Source of the DNA: an uncultured Oleispira sp.
GTDB lineage: Bacteria > Pseudomonadota > Gammaproteobacteria > Pseudomonadales > Oceanobacteraceae
DNA length: 64,000 nucleotides
Assembly (NCBI GenBank): GCA_913019965.1
Contig: CAJVZR010000004.1
Coordinates: 33,516 to 97,515 of the forward strand
Reading direction: 5' to 3'
Positions within the stretch are counted from its first letter, which is position 1, and each line of letters opens with the position of its first letter. The translations under genes were made by a program, and so were the position numbers. Of this stretch, positions 17,867-26,698 are shown piece by piece. The notes below the pieces were generated by a model. That model did not search any database, had not been told where the DNA came from, and was given only the letters and a program-made list of their open reading frames with translations.

Positions 17867-19132
17867 CTATCCCCAAACAGCCTTGAAGATAAAGAAGAAG
17901 AAGATCGAGAGTGCAGCACCTGCTGGCAAGGTAACCAGCCAAGACATAAAGATGGCACCGATTTGACGATAATTGAGTGACTCACGGCCAACTGCAAGAC
18001 CAACACCTAAAATAGCACCTACCAGCGTATGAGTCGTTGAAATAGGTAATCCAGTACCCGAAGCTACTACGACAGTGGTTGCGGCGGCTAACGTTGCAGC
18101 GAAGCCACGGCTAGGAGTCAGTTGGGTAATCCCTGTACCTACGGTTGCGATCACTCTGTGTCCATAGGTTACTAAGCCAACAACGATACCAAGACCACCG
18201 ATCAATAAGATCCAAGCAGGAACGGTCGCTTTAGCAGCAATTTCACCCGCACTACTAACAACACTGTAGATGGCTGCTAGAGGCCCAATGGCGTTTGCGA
18301 CATCGTTTGAGCCGTGGGCAAAGGCCATAGCACAGGCCGTGAATACCATTAATACAGCAAATACTTTCTCAACGTTGGCAAAATGCACTTCGTCATTCGT
18401 TTCAGGGTCGGCATGAACACGATTAACAAAGTAGATGCCGATAAAGGTGATTACTACGCCGGCAATAAGTGACATCCAAATAGATTGTTGGAAACTAATG
18501 TCGAGGCCAATATGCTTGAGTCCTTTCACCAGCGTTACCATGGAGATGATGAAACCCACTAAAAAGATATAGAAAGGAACGACTCTTTTAGATTGCTGAA
18601 ATGGGTTTTCAGTATCATGAATCCAGTGTTGGACCGTCTTGTACAAAACAAAGGCGATACTACCTGCGAGCATTGGGGATATGATCCAGCTCGCTGCAAT
18701 TGTACCTACTTTACCCCAAGCAACAGCTTCTACACCGATACCGACGGCCGAGAAACCGACAATGGCGCCTACAATAGAGTGGGTCGTTGAAACTGGCCAG
18801 CCTTTAATCGAGGCGACCAATAACCAGATGCCTGCTGCCAATAAAGAAGACAGCATGCCGAAAACGAGTAGCTCGGGAGTCCCTGCTAGCGCGGAAGGAT
18901 CGATAATGCCTTTTCGAATCGTAGCGGTTACTTCACCGCCGGCGAGGAAAGCACCAGCAAATTCAAACACAATGGCGATTAAAATAGCCTGTTTGATAGT
19001 AATCGCTTTAGAACCTACAGAGGTTCCCATCGCATTTGCAACATCGTTGGCACCAATACCCCATGCCATGAAAAGACCAAAAATACATGCTAGGGCGATA
19101 AAAATATGCCCTTGTTCGGCTAGAAGTTCCAT
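17867..19132 (-). CDS. Low-affinity inorganic phosphate transporter (PiT family)
   Basis: This permease imports phosphate as a metal-phosphate complex with protons or sodium. The 421-aa protein has about ten helices and the two diagnostic PiT repeats: GIGANDVANAMGTSVGSKA near the N-terminus and AHGSNDVANAIGPLAA in the second half. Each is followed by an STTH motif (PVSTTHSIVGAIVGF and PISTTHTLVGAILG). I chose ATG 19132 because GAGGAG sits 2 bases upstream of it; the frame remains open to 19180, which would add an improbable 16-residue tail ahead of the first helix. No Pho-regulatory TTT/DUF47 partner gene is adjacent. Two secreted phosphatases lie about 2 kb away. Confidence 0.93.
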   Translation of the reverse strand: MELLAEQGHIFIALACIFGLFMAWGIGANDVANAMGTSVGSKAITIKQAILIAIVFEFAGAFLAGGEVTATIRKGIIDPSALAGTPELLVFGMLSSLLAAGIWLLVASIKGWPVSTTHSIVGAIVGFSAVGIGVEAVAWGKVGTIAASWIISPMLAGSIAFVLYKTVQHWIHDTENPFQQSKRVVPFYIFLVGFIISMVTLVKGLKHIGLDISFQQSIWMSLIAGVVITFIGIYFVNRVHADPETNDEVHFANVEKVFAVLMVFTACAMAFAHGSNDVANAIGPLAAIYSVVSSAGEIAAKATVPAWILLIGGLGIVVGLVTYGHRVIATVGTGITQLTPSRGFAATLAAATTVVVASGTGLPISTTHTLVGAILGVGLAVGRESLNYRQIGAIFMSWLVTLPAGAALSIFFFFIFKAVWG

Positions 19133-19381
19133 AACTCCTCCGTCGGATGAAAAACGCGCGAATTCTACCCTAGAGATCACTCAGTTCATAGACTGATTCG
19201 GTAAAAAAATACATAAAATAGACTTTAGCGCAGGACAATGAAAAACAACACTTAAATAGTAGTAAAAAGCCTATAAATGTGGCTTTAATACAATCTGCTT
19301 TCATTGGGCTCATTTCAGCGTATAATTTCGTCCAAATAACCCGTTATTACCATTAATCTATCTAATCGTTAGGGGATATGC

Positions 19382-19837
19382 GTGAGCGCAATTCAGCAAG
19401 AACTTGATAAAGAAATTGAATTACATAAAAAGAAAATTGCCCAGTTGGAGCAATTAAAGCTGGATCAAGAGAAGAAAATCGAAGGTTTTACCGAATTTGA
19501 TCAGACCATTAAGCGTTTATGCAATCAAATGGCATTAACGGAAGCTGAGTTATATGTCTCTCGTGGTGACCAAATTCTAGCGTGGGTGCAAGATCTTGCC
19601 AAAGCCGAAAAGCCAGGCCGCATTTACGAGTCATTGAAAAAGCACTTTGAAAAAGCCTTAAAGAAAGAAGAGCGCAAAGATAAAGTCTCTAGCTTACCTA
19701 AGCCAAAGCTGGCTGTTGGGCGATATAAAAATCCTGCAACGCATGAAACGGTAGAGAAAATTAAGCGTAATCCTCGTCAGCTTGAAGATTGGATTAATGA
19801 ATATAGCTTCGAAGTCGTACGCACCTGGAAAATATAA
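19382..19837 (+). CDS. MvaT-like H-NS-family nucleoid-associated protein
   Basis: A 151-aa basic protein with an N-terminal coiled coil (about residues 1-50, heptad-like ELDKEIELHKKKIAQLEQLK) for oligomerisation. It has a middle linker rich in Lys and Glu and a C-terminal DNA-binding module at about 108-151. That module (GRYKNPATHETVEKIKRNPRQLEDW, then a conserved W near the end) follows the MvaT/MvaU pattern of YKNP, a basic loop with Arg-Asn, L..W and V..W. MvaT proteins silence AT-rich DNA by oligomerising along it. It is longer than Pseudomonas MvaT (about 124 aa), with the extra length in the linker. Translation starts at GTG with AGGGG 6 bases upstream. The assignment rests on recalled motifs, not on an alignment. 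Confidence 0.7.
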   Translation: MSAIQQELDKEIELHKKKIAQLEQLKLDQEKKIEGFTEFDQTIKRLCNQMALTEAELYVSRGDQILAWVQDLAKAEKPGRIYESLKKHFEKALKKEERKDKVSSLPKPKLAVGRYKNPATHETVEKIKRNPRQLEDWINEYSFEVVRTWKI

Positions 19838-19866
19838 TCTTCAAAATTTCGATTAAAAGTTGTATA

Positions 19867-19897
19867 TAAAAAAAGCCGCAAATGCGGCTTTTTTTAT
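19867..19897. terminator. Bidirectional terminator between mvaT-like and DUF4442 genes
   Basis: AAAAGCCGCA (19871-19880) pairs with TGCGGCTTTT (19883-19892) around AA, with A-run and T-run flanks on both sides. It serves both converging transcripts. Confidence 0.93.
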
Positions 19898-19924
19898 ATT
19901 AAATAATAGTGCATTAGCAGGCTA

Positions 19925-20416
19925 CTATTTACGCTTCGGTGCCCAAGCCCAAATCATGGTGGCCTTAACAGTTTCTACGCCTTTAGCATCGGTAATGACT
20001 ACAGGAACGTTTATATCCCCTTTTTCATTTTGTTTAATGAAGTCAACCTGTTCATCAGTGAAAGTCGCAACGGCCTTCATATCTCCAGTTGCTTGCTTTA
20101 AATACTCTAAATGCATCGATTTGATTACGATAATGCGATTGTCTGGAACGGTTAAGCCTGTCATGAAGCCTGTTGCCGTTTCGGCCAGTAAACCCATAGC
20201 AGCAGCATGCACACTACCAATGTGATTTCGAACTTTTTTGCGGTTAGGGATTACGACGATACATTCTGTCGGGGTCAGTTTTTCATAGCGCAGTCCAGAT
20301 GTTCCTGCGTACTTAACAACATTACCCATAGCTTTTGAAAGCGCATAAGTACGGATAGATTCGGGGAATTTTTGAAATACATTAACCGCATTGGTTAGAC
20401 GATTGTTCTTAGCCAT
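19925..20416 (-). CDS. DUF4442 hotdog-fold protein
   Basis: A 163-aa protein with the hotdog fold seen in thioesterases. The core phrase NHIGSVHAAAMGLLAETATG contains the helix and the small-residue run typical of PaaI and DUF4442 proteins, and KSMHLEYLKQATGDMKAVATF gives the following strands. Relatives may hydrolyse acyl-CoA esters or bind acyl groups, but no activity is proven for DUF4442. It is expected to be cytoplasmic: there is no signal peptide. It lies 91 bases downstream of the acetyltransferase gene on the same strand, with a small GC hairpin (20449-20464) in the gap. An AAGG element about 8 bases before the ATG supports the start. Confidence 0.85.
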   Translation of the reverse strand: MAKNNRLTNAVNVFQKFPESIRTYALSKAMGNVVKYAGTSGLRYEKLTPTECIVVIPNRKKVRNHIGSVHAAAMGLLAETATGFMTGLTVPDNRIIVIKSMHLEYLKQATGDMKAVATFTDEQVDFIKQNEKGDINVPVVITDAKGVETVKATMIWAWAPKRK

Positions 20417-20507
20417 GGAAGAAAGCCTTATGTGTGCCTAAAGTTAATGCCCTAAAGCTAGGGCTAATAAGTGTCAGGATTTTTTAAAGATCACTCATGG
20501 CGGCATA

Positions 20508-20924
20508 TTACCCGACCTTAGGGTGAATCACCATGACTGTGGGGCCATTGGTCGATTGTCGAAAACGTCGGTAACTGGCTAAAAGCTCGTTAGGGATATC
20601 CGCTAGATTCACCGGAGTAAACCCTAAGCGCTGATAGAGTGATAGGGCTAGTGGGGTTGGTAATGTGTAAATAGGCTGAATTTGTTGATTGATTGCGTAT
20701 CTAATCAGAGCAGACGCAACTCCATGGCCGCGAAATTCCTCTGCCGTTAAGACGCTGCGCAAGAAAAGAAATTCGTCATAAGCTAATAAGCGTAATACTG
20801 AACAGGTTTGCCCATCATCATCAACTGCTCCGTACATTAAGTCGCTCGGTTTAGCTCTCGCTTTGTCTTTATTCTGTTTATAAAAACGGTTTAGCTGCAG
20901 GCAATCATGGCTAGCGAACTTCAT
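20508..20924 (-). CDS. GNAT-family acetyltransferase
   Basis: A small N-acetyltransferase of about 138 aa that transfers acetyl groups from acetyl-CoA. Motif A is visible as LTAEEFRGHGVASALIRYAI, with the R-G-H-G-V-A pyrophosphate-binding loop. The later TPLALSLYQRLGF is the usual motif B ending with Y..LGF. The substrate is unknown. The ATG at 20924 gives MKFASHDCLQL; a TTG at 20936 in the same frame would add four residues and has no well-placed ribosome-binding site. The gene is divergent from the purple-acid-phosphatase-like gene across about 200 bases. Confidence 0.85.
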   Translation of the reverse strand: MKFASHDCLQLNRFYKQNKDKARAKPSDLMYGAVDDDGQTCSVLRLLAYDEFLFLRSVLTAEEFRGHGVASALIRYAINQQIQPIYTLPTPLALSLYQRLGFTPVNLADIPNELLASYRRFRQSTNGPTVMVIHPKVG

Positions 20925-21129
20925 ATGTTGGCTCAATTGGTCTTATGGTTTGACCTCCCACTCTATTGATAGTTATGAGTAGAGAGGCTTAAATATTACT
21001 TGGTATGTACGTCCCATTTTAAAGGTGGTACGACATCCAATAGAAATATAATAATAACAAAGTTGTAATATGCCAGCAGTATGATAACGGCATTATTATA
21101 ATTACCGGAGCTTCTTAACGAAGAACTAC

Positions 21130-22191
21130 ATGATGATAAAAAAGATTAATAAACGGCCTTTGATTCTGTCATTACTCACCATGGCAATTTCGGGTCAAGT
21201 AATGGCGATGTCTAAAACCCCTGATCTTAAAGAAGATATCGAAGGTGTTGAAGCAGCAGGTAAAATTGTCCGTTTTATTGCGGTTGGTGATACAGGAACA
21301 GGAAAAGCAGGGCAGTACCAAGTAGCCAGTGCCATTGAAAAAGTGTGTGCTGACCGAGGATGTGATTTTGCTTTGGGTCTCGGTGATAATATTTACGAGT
21401 CCGGTGTTGATTCTGTCGACGATGCGCAATGGCAAGATAAGTTTGAAAAGCCGTATGCAAACTTAGATTTTCCTTTTTACATGACCTTGGGGAATCACGA
21501 TAACTCTTATTTCGCCGGTGGTGGCTTAACTAATAAGAAGGGTGAATTCCAAGTTGATTATCATTACAAAGAAAATAGAAGCAGTGATAAGTGGAACATG
21601 CCGGCGCGTTACTACCACTTCAGTGCGCCACTTGCGGAGAGTGAACCGTTAGTTGATTTCTTTTCTTTAGATTCTAATCCTCTTGCGGGACTGTCAGATA
21701 TTAATTCTAAATATTGGCAGCTACCGTATAAAAAACAGCAAGCTGAGTGGTTTGATAATACGATCAAGTCTTCTTTGGGTAAGTGGAAAATTGCTTTTGC
21801 TCACCACCCTTACATGTCTAACGGTTCTCATGGTAATGCGGGTTTATATGATTATGTTGCGGGCTTAGGTAAAGCCTACAAGGATTTCTTAGAGCAGGAA
21901 GTCTGTAATCGTGTTGATGTTGTTATTGCGGGTCATGATCATGACATGCAATGGTTACGTCCAGTACAAACCTGTGGCAAAACCTTCCATATGGTTTCTG
22001 GTGCAGGGGCTAAGACTCGTAGTTTCAGTAATCCAGACCGTAACCAATCCTATTGGCAAGCCGATGAGACGCTGGGTTTCTTTTATATTGAAATCGAAGG
22101 GGACGAATTCCGTGGTACAGCCTATCAACTAAATGCAGACGGTGAATATTCGGTTGCTCACCAGCAAACGATTACTCGCAATGCTGACTAG
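21130..22191 (+). CDS. Secreted purple-acid-phosphatase-like metallophosphoesterase
   Basis: A 353-aa metallophosphoesterase resembling tartrate-resistant (type 5) purple acid phosphatases. A signal peptide ends at about residue 26 (GQVMA), so the enzyme is periplasmic or exported. The calcineurin-like metal motifs appear in order: AVGDTGTG (first Asp), ALGLGDNIYESG (bridging Asp), TLGNHDNSYF (GNHD), AFAHHPYMSNGSHG (His) and VIAGHDHDMQW (GHxH type). The YESG context with the tyrosine after GDN is the usual position of the purple charge-transfer tyrosine. It would release phosphate from organic esters outside the cytoplasm. The gene precedes phoD by 71 bases on the same strand, so a shared transcript is likely. 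An alternative start three bases downstream is equivalent. Confidence 0.85.
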   Translation: MMIKKINKRPLILSLLTMAISGQVMAMSKTPDLKEDIEGVEAAGKIVRFIAVGDTGTGKAGQYQVASAIEKVCADRGCDFALGLGDNIYESGVDSVDDAQWQDKFEKPYANLDFPFYMTLGNHDNSYFAGGGLTNKKGEFQVDYHYKENRSSDKWNMPARYYHFSAPLAESEPLVDFFSLDSNPLAGLSDINSKYWQLPYKKQQAEWFDNTIKSSLGKWKIAFAHHPYMSNGSHGNAGLYDYVAGLGKAYKDFLEQEVCNRVDVVIAGHDHDMQWLRPVQTCGKTFHMVSGAGAKTRSFSNPDRNQSYWQADETLGFFYIEIEGDEFRGTAYQLNADGEYSVAHQQTITRNAD

Positions 22192-22262
22192 TTGAGTCCA
22201 AGGCCGCATTGTGCAGCCAATCACGTTGTAAAAATAATTATACGAACATCGTAGGAATATTT

Positions 22263-23915
22263 ATGTCTGTATCACGTAGAAGTTTATTAAAAAATGCCGG
22301 TATCTTTGGCGCCTCCGCAGCAGTGACTGGGCCAACGATGGCCATGAGTAGTAAGCCTGCTGTTGATCCATTAGCAGAAAAAGTGATTGTTGATTTTGGC
22401 CATGGGGTCGCTTCAGGAGATCCTTTAAGTGATCGAGTCATTTTGTGGACGCGTATTTCCCCGCAGATAAATGCAGAAACTGAAGTCACTTGGCGCATTT
22501 GTGAAGATGTTGAAATGCAGCAGGAAGTGAATAGCGGTACGGTTAAGACTGATTCTAGTCGTGATTTTACGGTTAAGGTGGATGCTGATGGTTTATTACC
22601 CAATACTTGGTATTACTATCAGTTTTCAGCCGGTGATAAAAAGTCGGTCATTGGTCGAACTAAAACAGCAGCAGAAACCGGTTTAGATCGTCTGCGCTTA
22701 GCGGTTGTCTCTTGCTCGAGTTTCCCACACGGTTATTTTAACGTTTATCGTATTTTATCTGAGCGCAATGACCTTGATGCCGTCGTACATTTAGGTGATT
22801 ACATCTATGAGTATGGGGTTGGGGAATATGGAGATAAATCCTTAGAGCTGCAACGCGATCTGTTACCTAAGCATGAAATTGTTAACTTAACGGATTACCG
22901 CCAACGCCATAACTTGTATAAGCGAGATCCTGATTTACAAGCTGTACATCAGCAGTATCCCTTTATCGTGACTTGGGATGATCATGAATTTGCCAACGAT
23001 ACCTGGAAAGAAGGTGCGGGTAATCACAGTGATAACGAAGGCGATTTTTTAGTTCGTAAAGCAAAAGCGAAGCAGGCGTATTTTGAATGGATGCCAATTC
23101 GCAATCAGCCGGAAGATCTTGGCTCTCTTTATCGAAAATTACCTTTTGGCAATTTGGTTGACTTGTTGATGTTAGATACTCGAGTCGAAGGTCGTGATGA
23201 GCAGCCTAGTGGCCTTTATGCCCAGCAAATACGTCACGATGAAAACCGTACGTTAATGGGATTTGAACAAGAAGCTTGGTTGCATAACCAACTGAAATCT
23301 TCGACAGCCAAGTGGAAGGTATTAGGTCAGCAGGTTCAAATTCAACAACTAGGACCTGTAGCGTTACCAGATCGTCTAGGAGGTGGGATCTCTTTCTTCT
23401 TAGATACTTGGGATGGCTATACAGCAACGCGTAAGCGTTTATTCAATTTTATCGACGATAATAATATCGATAATATGGTGGTTTTAACTGGTGATATTCA
23501 CTCAACCTGGGTAGCTGATCTTGCTCATGATCCATTTGATAAACGCTATTATAATGGCGATACCGGGGAAGGTTCTCTGGCGGTGGAATTTGTTACACCA
23601 TCAGTATCTTCACCAGCATTACCTCCTGTGATTGGTGATATTGCTGCGGCGGCATTAAAGTCGAGTAGCCCTCATTTGAAACATTGCGATATGGTTCATA
23701 ATGGCTTCTTTATTCTAGATGTCACTGAAGAGCGTGCCCAAGCGGATTGGTTCTTTGTTAAAACGGTTAAAGAGAAATCGACTGAACATAATCATGCGAT
23801 TTCTTATAAAACCAATGATCAAGCAAATCGTTTAACAAAGGCTATTGCGCCAGCCATTGCACGCCCAAATACGGCGAGCCTTGCTCCATTAGAAAGTGAC
23901 GCTATTAGCGCTTAA
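22263..23915 (+). CDS. phoD: Alkaline phosphatase D, Tat-exported
   Basis: PhoD is a secreted phosphodiesterase/phosphomonoesterase using Fe and Ca. The protein is 550 aa from ATG 22263, which places the twin-arginine signal SRRSLLKNAG at the N-terminus and an AGGA site upstream; the frame is open from 22209, but that would bury the Tat motif. Family motifs follow in order: HGVASGDPLSDRVILWTR (N-terminal Ig-like domain), VVSCSSFPHGYFNVY, VVHLGDYIYEYG, VTWDDHEFANDTW, LLMLDTRVEGRDEQ and VVLTGDIHSTWVADL. The metal ligands lie in GDY, DDHE and GDIHS. Export of the folded protein through Tat is expected. It is probably co-expressed with the acid-phosphatase-like gene upstream. I found no convincing Pho box before the pair. 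Confidence 0.95.
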   Translation: MSVSRRSLLKNAGIFGASAAVTGPTMAMSSKPAVDPLAEKVIVDFGHGVASGDPLSDRVILWTRISPQINAETEVTWRICEDVEMQQEVNSGTVKTDSSRDFTVKVDADGLLPNTWYYYQFSAGDKKSVIGRTKTAAETGLDRLRLAVVSCSSFPHGYFNVYRILSERNDLDAVVHLGDYIYEYGVGEYGDKSLELQRDLLPKHEIVNLTDYRQRHNLYKRDPDLQAVHQQYPFIVTWDDHEFANDTWKEGAGNHSDNEGDFLVRKAKAKQAYFEWMPIRNQPEDLGSLYRKLPFGNLVDLLMLDTRVEGRDEQPSGLYAQQIRHDENRTLMGFEQEAWLHNQLKSSTAKWKVLGQQVQIQQLGPVALPDRLGGGISFFLDTWDGYTATRKRLFNFIDDNNIDNMVVLTGDIHSTWVADLAHDPFDKRYYNGDTGEGSLAVEFVTPSVSSPALPPVIGDIAAAALKSSSPHLKHCDMVHNGFFILDVTEERAQADWFFVKTVKEKSTEHNHAISYKTNDQANRLTKAIAPAIARPNTASLAPLESDAISA

Positions 23916-23933
23916 CAGAAGGTAAGCGCAGGG

Positions 23934-25493
23934 TTAAAATTTTATCCCTTGTGCGAGGGGCAGCTGATCACCATAGTTAATGGTATTGGTTGCTCTTCGC
24001 ATATAATTTTTCCAAGCGTCTGACCCAGACTCTCGTCCACCTCCGGTATCTTTCTCACCACCAAAGGCTCCTCCAATTTCCGCCCCAGAAGTACCAATAT
24101 TAATATTGCTTATGCCACAATCAGAGCCGAGCGCCGATAGAAAATACTCACATTCTTGTAAACTATTACTGAACAGTGCGGAAGATAAGCCAAGGGATGA
24201 ATTGTTATTGATAGTAATGGCTTGTTGAAACGCTTGATAGCGAACTATAAACAATAATGGCGCAAAGGTTTCTTGTTGAATAATCTCAGCTTCACTGTCT
24301 ATCTCCATTATCGCGGGTCGCACGTAATAGCCTCCCTTAGGCACGGATGTCTTCATTTGATCTCCGCCATAGAGAAGCTTTCCGCCTTGCGCAATGCCAT
24401 GCTCAATACTGTCGCGCATATTGTTAAAAGCCTGTTTGTTAATCAGTGGCCCTAAATGAACATCAGGATTTCTAGGATCACCGATGGTAATGGATTGATA
24501 AGCGGATATTAAATCGGTTATAAATTGGTCCGCTATATCTTGATGAATAATTAAGCGCCTAAGACTTGTGCAGCGCTGTCCACTGGTGCCCACAGCGGAA
24601 AATAATACTGCGCGTAACGCCAGTTCTAAATTACAGTCTTTAGATATGATCAATGCGTTATTACCACTGAGCTCTAATAAAGAACGCCCTAATCTTTGAG
24701 CGGTGCGTTGATTAATTTCTCTTCCCATTGCAACGGAACCTGTGGCCGATACTAGAGGGATGCGGTGATCGTCGGCGAGCTGCTGCGCCCGTTTTTTATC
24801 GCCCATAATGACTGTGTGAAGGGCGTCAGGAATATCAAATTCACAGTCTTGAATCGCTAAGCTAATGATCTTCTCGCAGGCCAGAGAACATAATGGCGTT
24901 TGCTCTGAGGGTTTCCAAATAACCGTATCGCCACAGATGAAAGCCAACATGGCATTCCAGGCCCAGACAGCGACTGGAAAGTTAAACGCACTGATGACAG
25001 CTATAGGGCCCAAAGGGTGCCAAGTTTCACGCATATGATGGAGGGGGCGTTCACTGCTAATGGTCAATCCGTGTAATTGCCTAGAAAGGCCTACCGCAAA
25101 ATCACACATATCGATCCATTCTTGTACTTCACCAAGGGATTCTTGCTGGGTCTTTCCTGTTTCCAAGGTGATATAAGTCGCTAGCTCTGCTTTATGTTTT
25201 ACCGCTTGTTGAGCAATCTTCTTAACTAATTGTCCTCTTAAAGGGGCAGGCTGAGAGCGCCATTGTTGAAAAGCAAGCTGGCTTTGCTTTATGAGCTGAT
25301 CGGTAAGTTGATGGTCAGAACCGGTAAATTCTGCGATTAGAGAATGATCGATGGGGGAAGTATTTATGATGGTGTGTGAGTCATTCGATTTCTTACACCA
25401 ATAGCTATGTTCTCCTTGAACCGCAGAGCAAAAGAGCGGGTTTTTCTTATCGCTATGATCAGTAAACTCGAATAAATGTAAGCTATTATCCAT
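23934..25493 (-). CDS. ALDH7-type 2-aminoadipate semialdehyde dehydrogenase
   Basis: An NAD(P)-dependent aldehyde dehydrogenase that should oxidise 2-aminoadipate-6-semialdehyde (allysine/piperideine-6-carboxylate) to 2-aminoadipate. It has the ALDH core: FNFPVAVWAWN and WKPSEQTPL (cofactor), LLELSGNNALI (catalytic Glu) and GTSGQRCTSLRRL (catalytic Cys). The C-terminal GGAFGGEKDTGGGRESGSDAWKNYMRR region is the signature of antiquitin (ALDH7A1) and bacterial AmaB relatives. I start at the ATG at 25493, because GAGG lies 7 bases upstream of it; the ATG at 25499 has the same element only one base away. It is the last gene of a four-gene operon with the lysine-6-dehydrogenase-like, DUF1338 and Coq4-motif genes, whose order supports lysine breakdown. 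Confidence 0.88.
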   Translation of the reverse strand: MDNSLHLFEFTDHSDKKNPLFCSAVQGEHSYWCKKSNDSHTIINTSPIDHSLIAEFTGSDHQLTDQLIKQSQLAFQQWRSQPAPLRGQLVKKIAQQAVKHKAELATYITLETGKTQQESLGEVQEWIDMCDFAVGLSRQLHGLTISSERPLHHMRETWHPLGPIAVISAFNFPVAVWAWNAMLAFICGDTVIWKPSEQTPLCSLACEKIISLAIQDCEFDIPDALHTVIMGDKKRAQQLADDHRIPLVSATGSVAMGREINQRTAQRLGRSLLELSGNNALIISKDCNLELALRAVLFSAVGTSGQRCTSLRRLIIHQDIADQFITDLISAYQSITIGDPRNPDVHLGPLINKQAFNNMRDSIEHGIAQGGKLLYGGDQMKTSVPKGGYYVRPAIMEIDSEAEIIQQETFAPLLFIVRYQAFQQAITINNNSSLGLSSALFSNSLQECEYFLSALGSDCGISNINIGTSGAEIGGAFGGEKDTGGGRESGSDAWKNYMRRATNTINYGDQLPLAQGIKF

Positions 25494-25513
25494 GGTCATA
25501 CCTCAGCTATTAT

Positions 25514-26683
25514 CTATGTTGCCATTAAATATTTACCAAAATGAGTTTGATAAAATTGTCGCAATGAAATGCTTTCTTGAGTAATAAACCCTGAGCTATT
25601 CAATTTGTCAGTTAACCAAAGCTCTATGATTGCGCTAAGGCTTGCCGCAGTACAAATTTGAATGGCGCTAAAATCATGGCCATCCAACGATGGTAGATTA
25701 ATCGTGCCGTGATAAATGTGTCTTAATTCAGTGAGCTGTTGATATTTATTATTGTCAGTGATGCTATTGAAGTTATGTTCATTCGTTGTCGGAGAAGGGG
25801 GGCTTGGTTTAATATTTCCTGACACCGATACCATGATGAGAACGACATCTTGAGTCGTCATAGGAATACTTTGATCTAATAATTGAATGAGTTGAGAGCG
25901 TTTTTGCGTCTGTTGAAATTTAAGATCTTTCAGCAAAAATTTCATCAAGTCTCTATGACCTGGATAGCGTACGGTTTTATAATTTAACTGCTCAACTTTT
26001 CCCATCAGCGTTTGAGTTAATGTACCCAGGCCACCGGAAGTATTAAACGCCTCGTACTCAATACCTTCCAACGAGAATACTTCTTTACTTTCAAGGGGGG
26101 CGAGTGAAACAAGGCTACCTTGTTCAATGGCTTGGCAGGGGTTGCAATATTCGTTAACTAATCCTGCCGTTGACCAGGTAAGGTTATACAACATTTGGTT
26201 AGTTGGATATTGAGGGAGAGCGCCGACACGTAAGTGTACATTTTCCAATGTTTCAAATTGATCATATAAGCTGCGGGCTAATATACTAATAAAGCCCGGT
26301 GCCAAACCACATTGTGGCACGAATACCTGGCTTGATTGACTCGTCTTGGCTAATTTTTGAATATACTCACACGATGCAACATCCTCAGTAAGATCGAAAT
26401 AACTGAGGCCATTTTTATGAGCCGCTTTTGCAATAGGGATACTTAGATTATAAGGTCCAGCGTTAATGACCGCATCGAATGAGTACTGTTTAAAAACTTG
26501 CTCAAAGCTGCAGGGGTCTGGTAGCTCAAGGATATGGTCGTTAGCGAACTCGGCTAGTGAGGCAGGATTATTATCGGCAATCGTTATACCGATAGAGGTG
26601 TTAATGTTTGCCTTTAAAGCAGTTAAAAAATGAAAAATAGTACTGCCGATTTTACCTGCACCAATAATAATAATTTTTCTCAT
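25514..26683 (-). CDS. Saccharopine-dehydrogenase-fold protein, probable lysine 6-dehydrogenase
   Basis: A 389-aa NAD(P)-dependent enzyme with a Rossmann opening IIIGAGKIGSTIFHFL. It belongs to the saccharopine dehydrogenase family. The segments CGLAPGFISILAR, then FNTSGGLGTL, then YKTVRYPGH, together with the length, look to me closer to L-lysine 6-dehydrogenase (about 385 aa, giving allysine directly from lysine) than to saccharopine dehydrogenase, whose equivalent is usually TLRY(Q/E)G. This distinction is recalled, not computed. No lysine-ketoglutarate reductase is adjacent, which also fits direct oxidation. The neighbour 20 bases downstream encodes the dehydrogenase for allysine and the neighbour upstream a 2-oxoadipate enzyme. 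AGGTGAT lies before the ATG. Saccharopine or homospermidine-type activity is the alternative. Confidence 0.72.
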   Translation of the reverse strand: MRKIIIIGAGKIGSTIFHFLTALKANINTSIGITIADNNPASLAEFANDHILELPDPCSFEQVFKQYSFDAVINAGPYNLSIPIAKAAHKNGLSYFDLTEDVASCEYIQKLAKTSQSSQVFVPQCGLAPGFISILARSLYDQFETLENVHLRVGALPQYPTNQMLYNLTWSTAGLVNEYCNPCQAIEQGSLVSLAPLESKEVFSLEGIEYEAFNTSGGLGTLTQTLMGKVEQLNYKTVRYPGHRDLMKFLLKDLKFQQTQKRSQLIQLLDQSIPMTTQDVVLIMVSVSGNIKPSPPSPTTNEHNFNSITDNNKYQQLTELRHIYHGTINLPSLDGHDFSAIQICTAASLSAIIELWLTDKLNSSGFITQESISLRQFYQTHFGKYLMAT

Positions 26684-26698
26684 TGATGATCACCTGCC

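Noticed and set aside
18639..19196. A 185-aa open frame on the plus strand over the PiT gene
   Set aside because: It is antisense to a clear membrane transporter with family motifs, and its composition (Pro/Ala/Thr runs) reflects the reverse complement of hydrophobic codons.
19860..20225. A 121-aa plus-strand frame opposite the DUF4442 gene
   Set aside because: It starts inside a terminator and mirrors the hotdog coding region.
21069..21086. TATCATA and TGGCATA at 11-base spacing on the minus strand before the phosphatase genes, considered as a Pho box
   Set aside because: Each heptamer has a mismatch, the orientation points away from the phosphatases, and only two units are present.
23916..23960. 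Inverted text around GGGTTAAAATTTTATCCC between phoD and the ALDH7 gene considered as a terminator
   Set aside because: A T-T mismatch and no T-run; it overlaps the end of the ALDH7 coding region.
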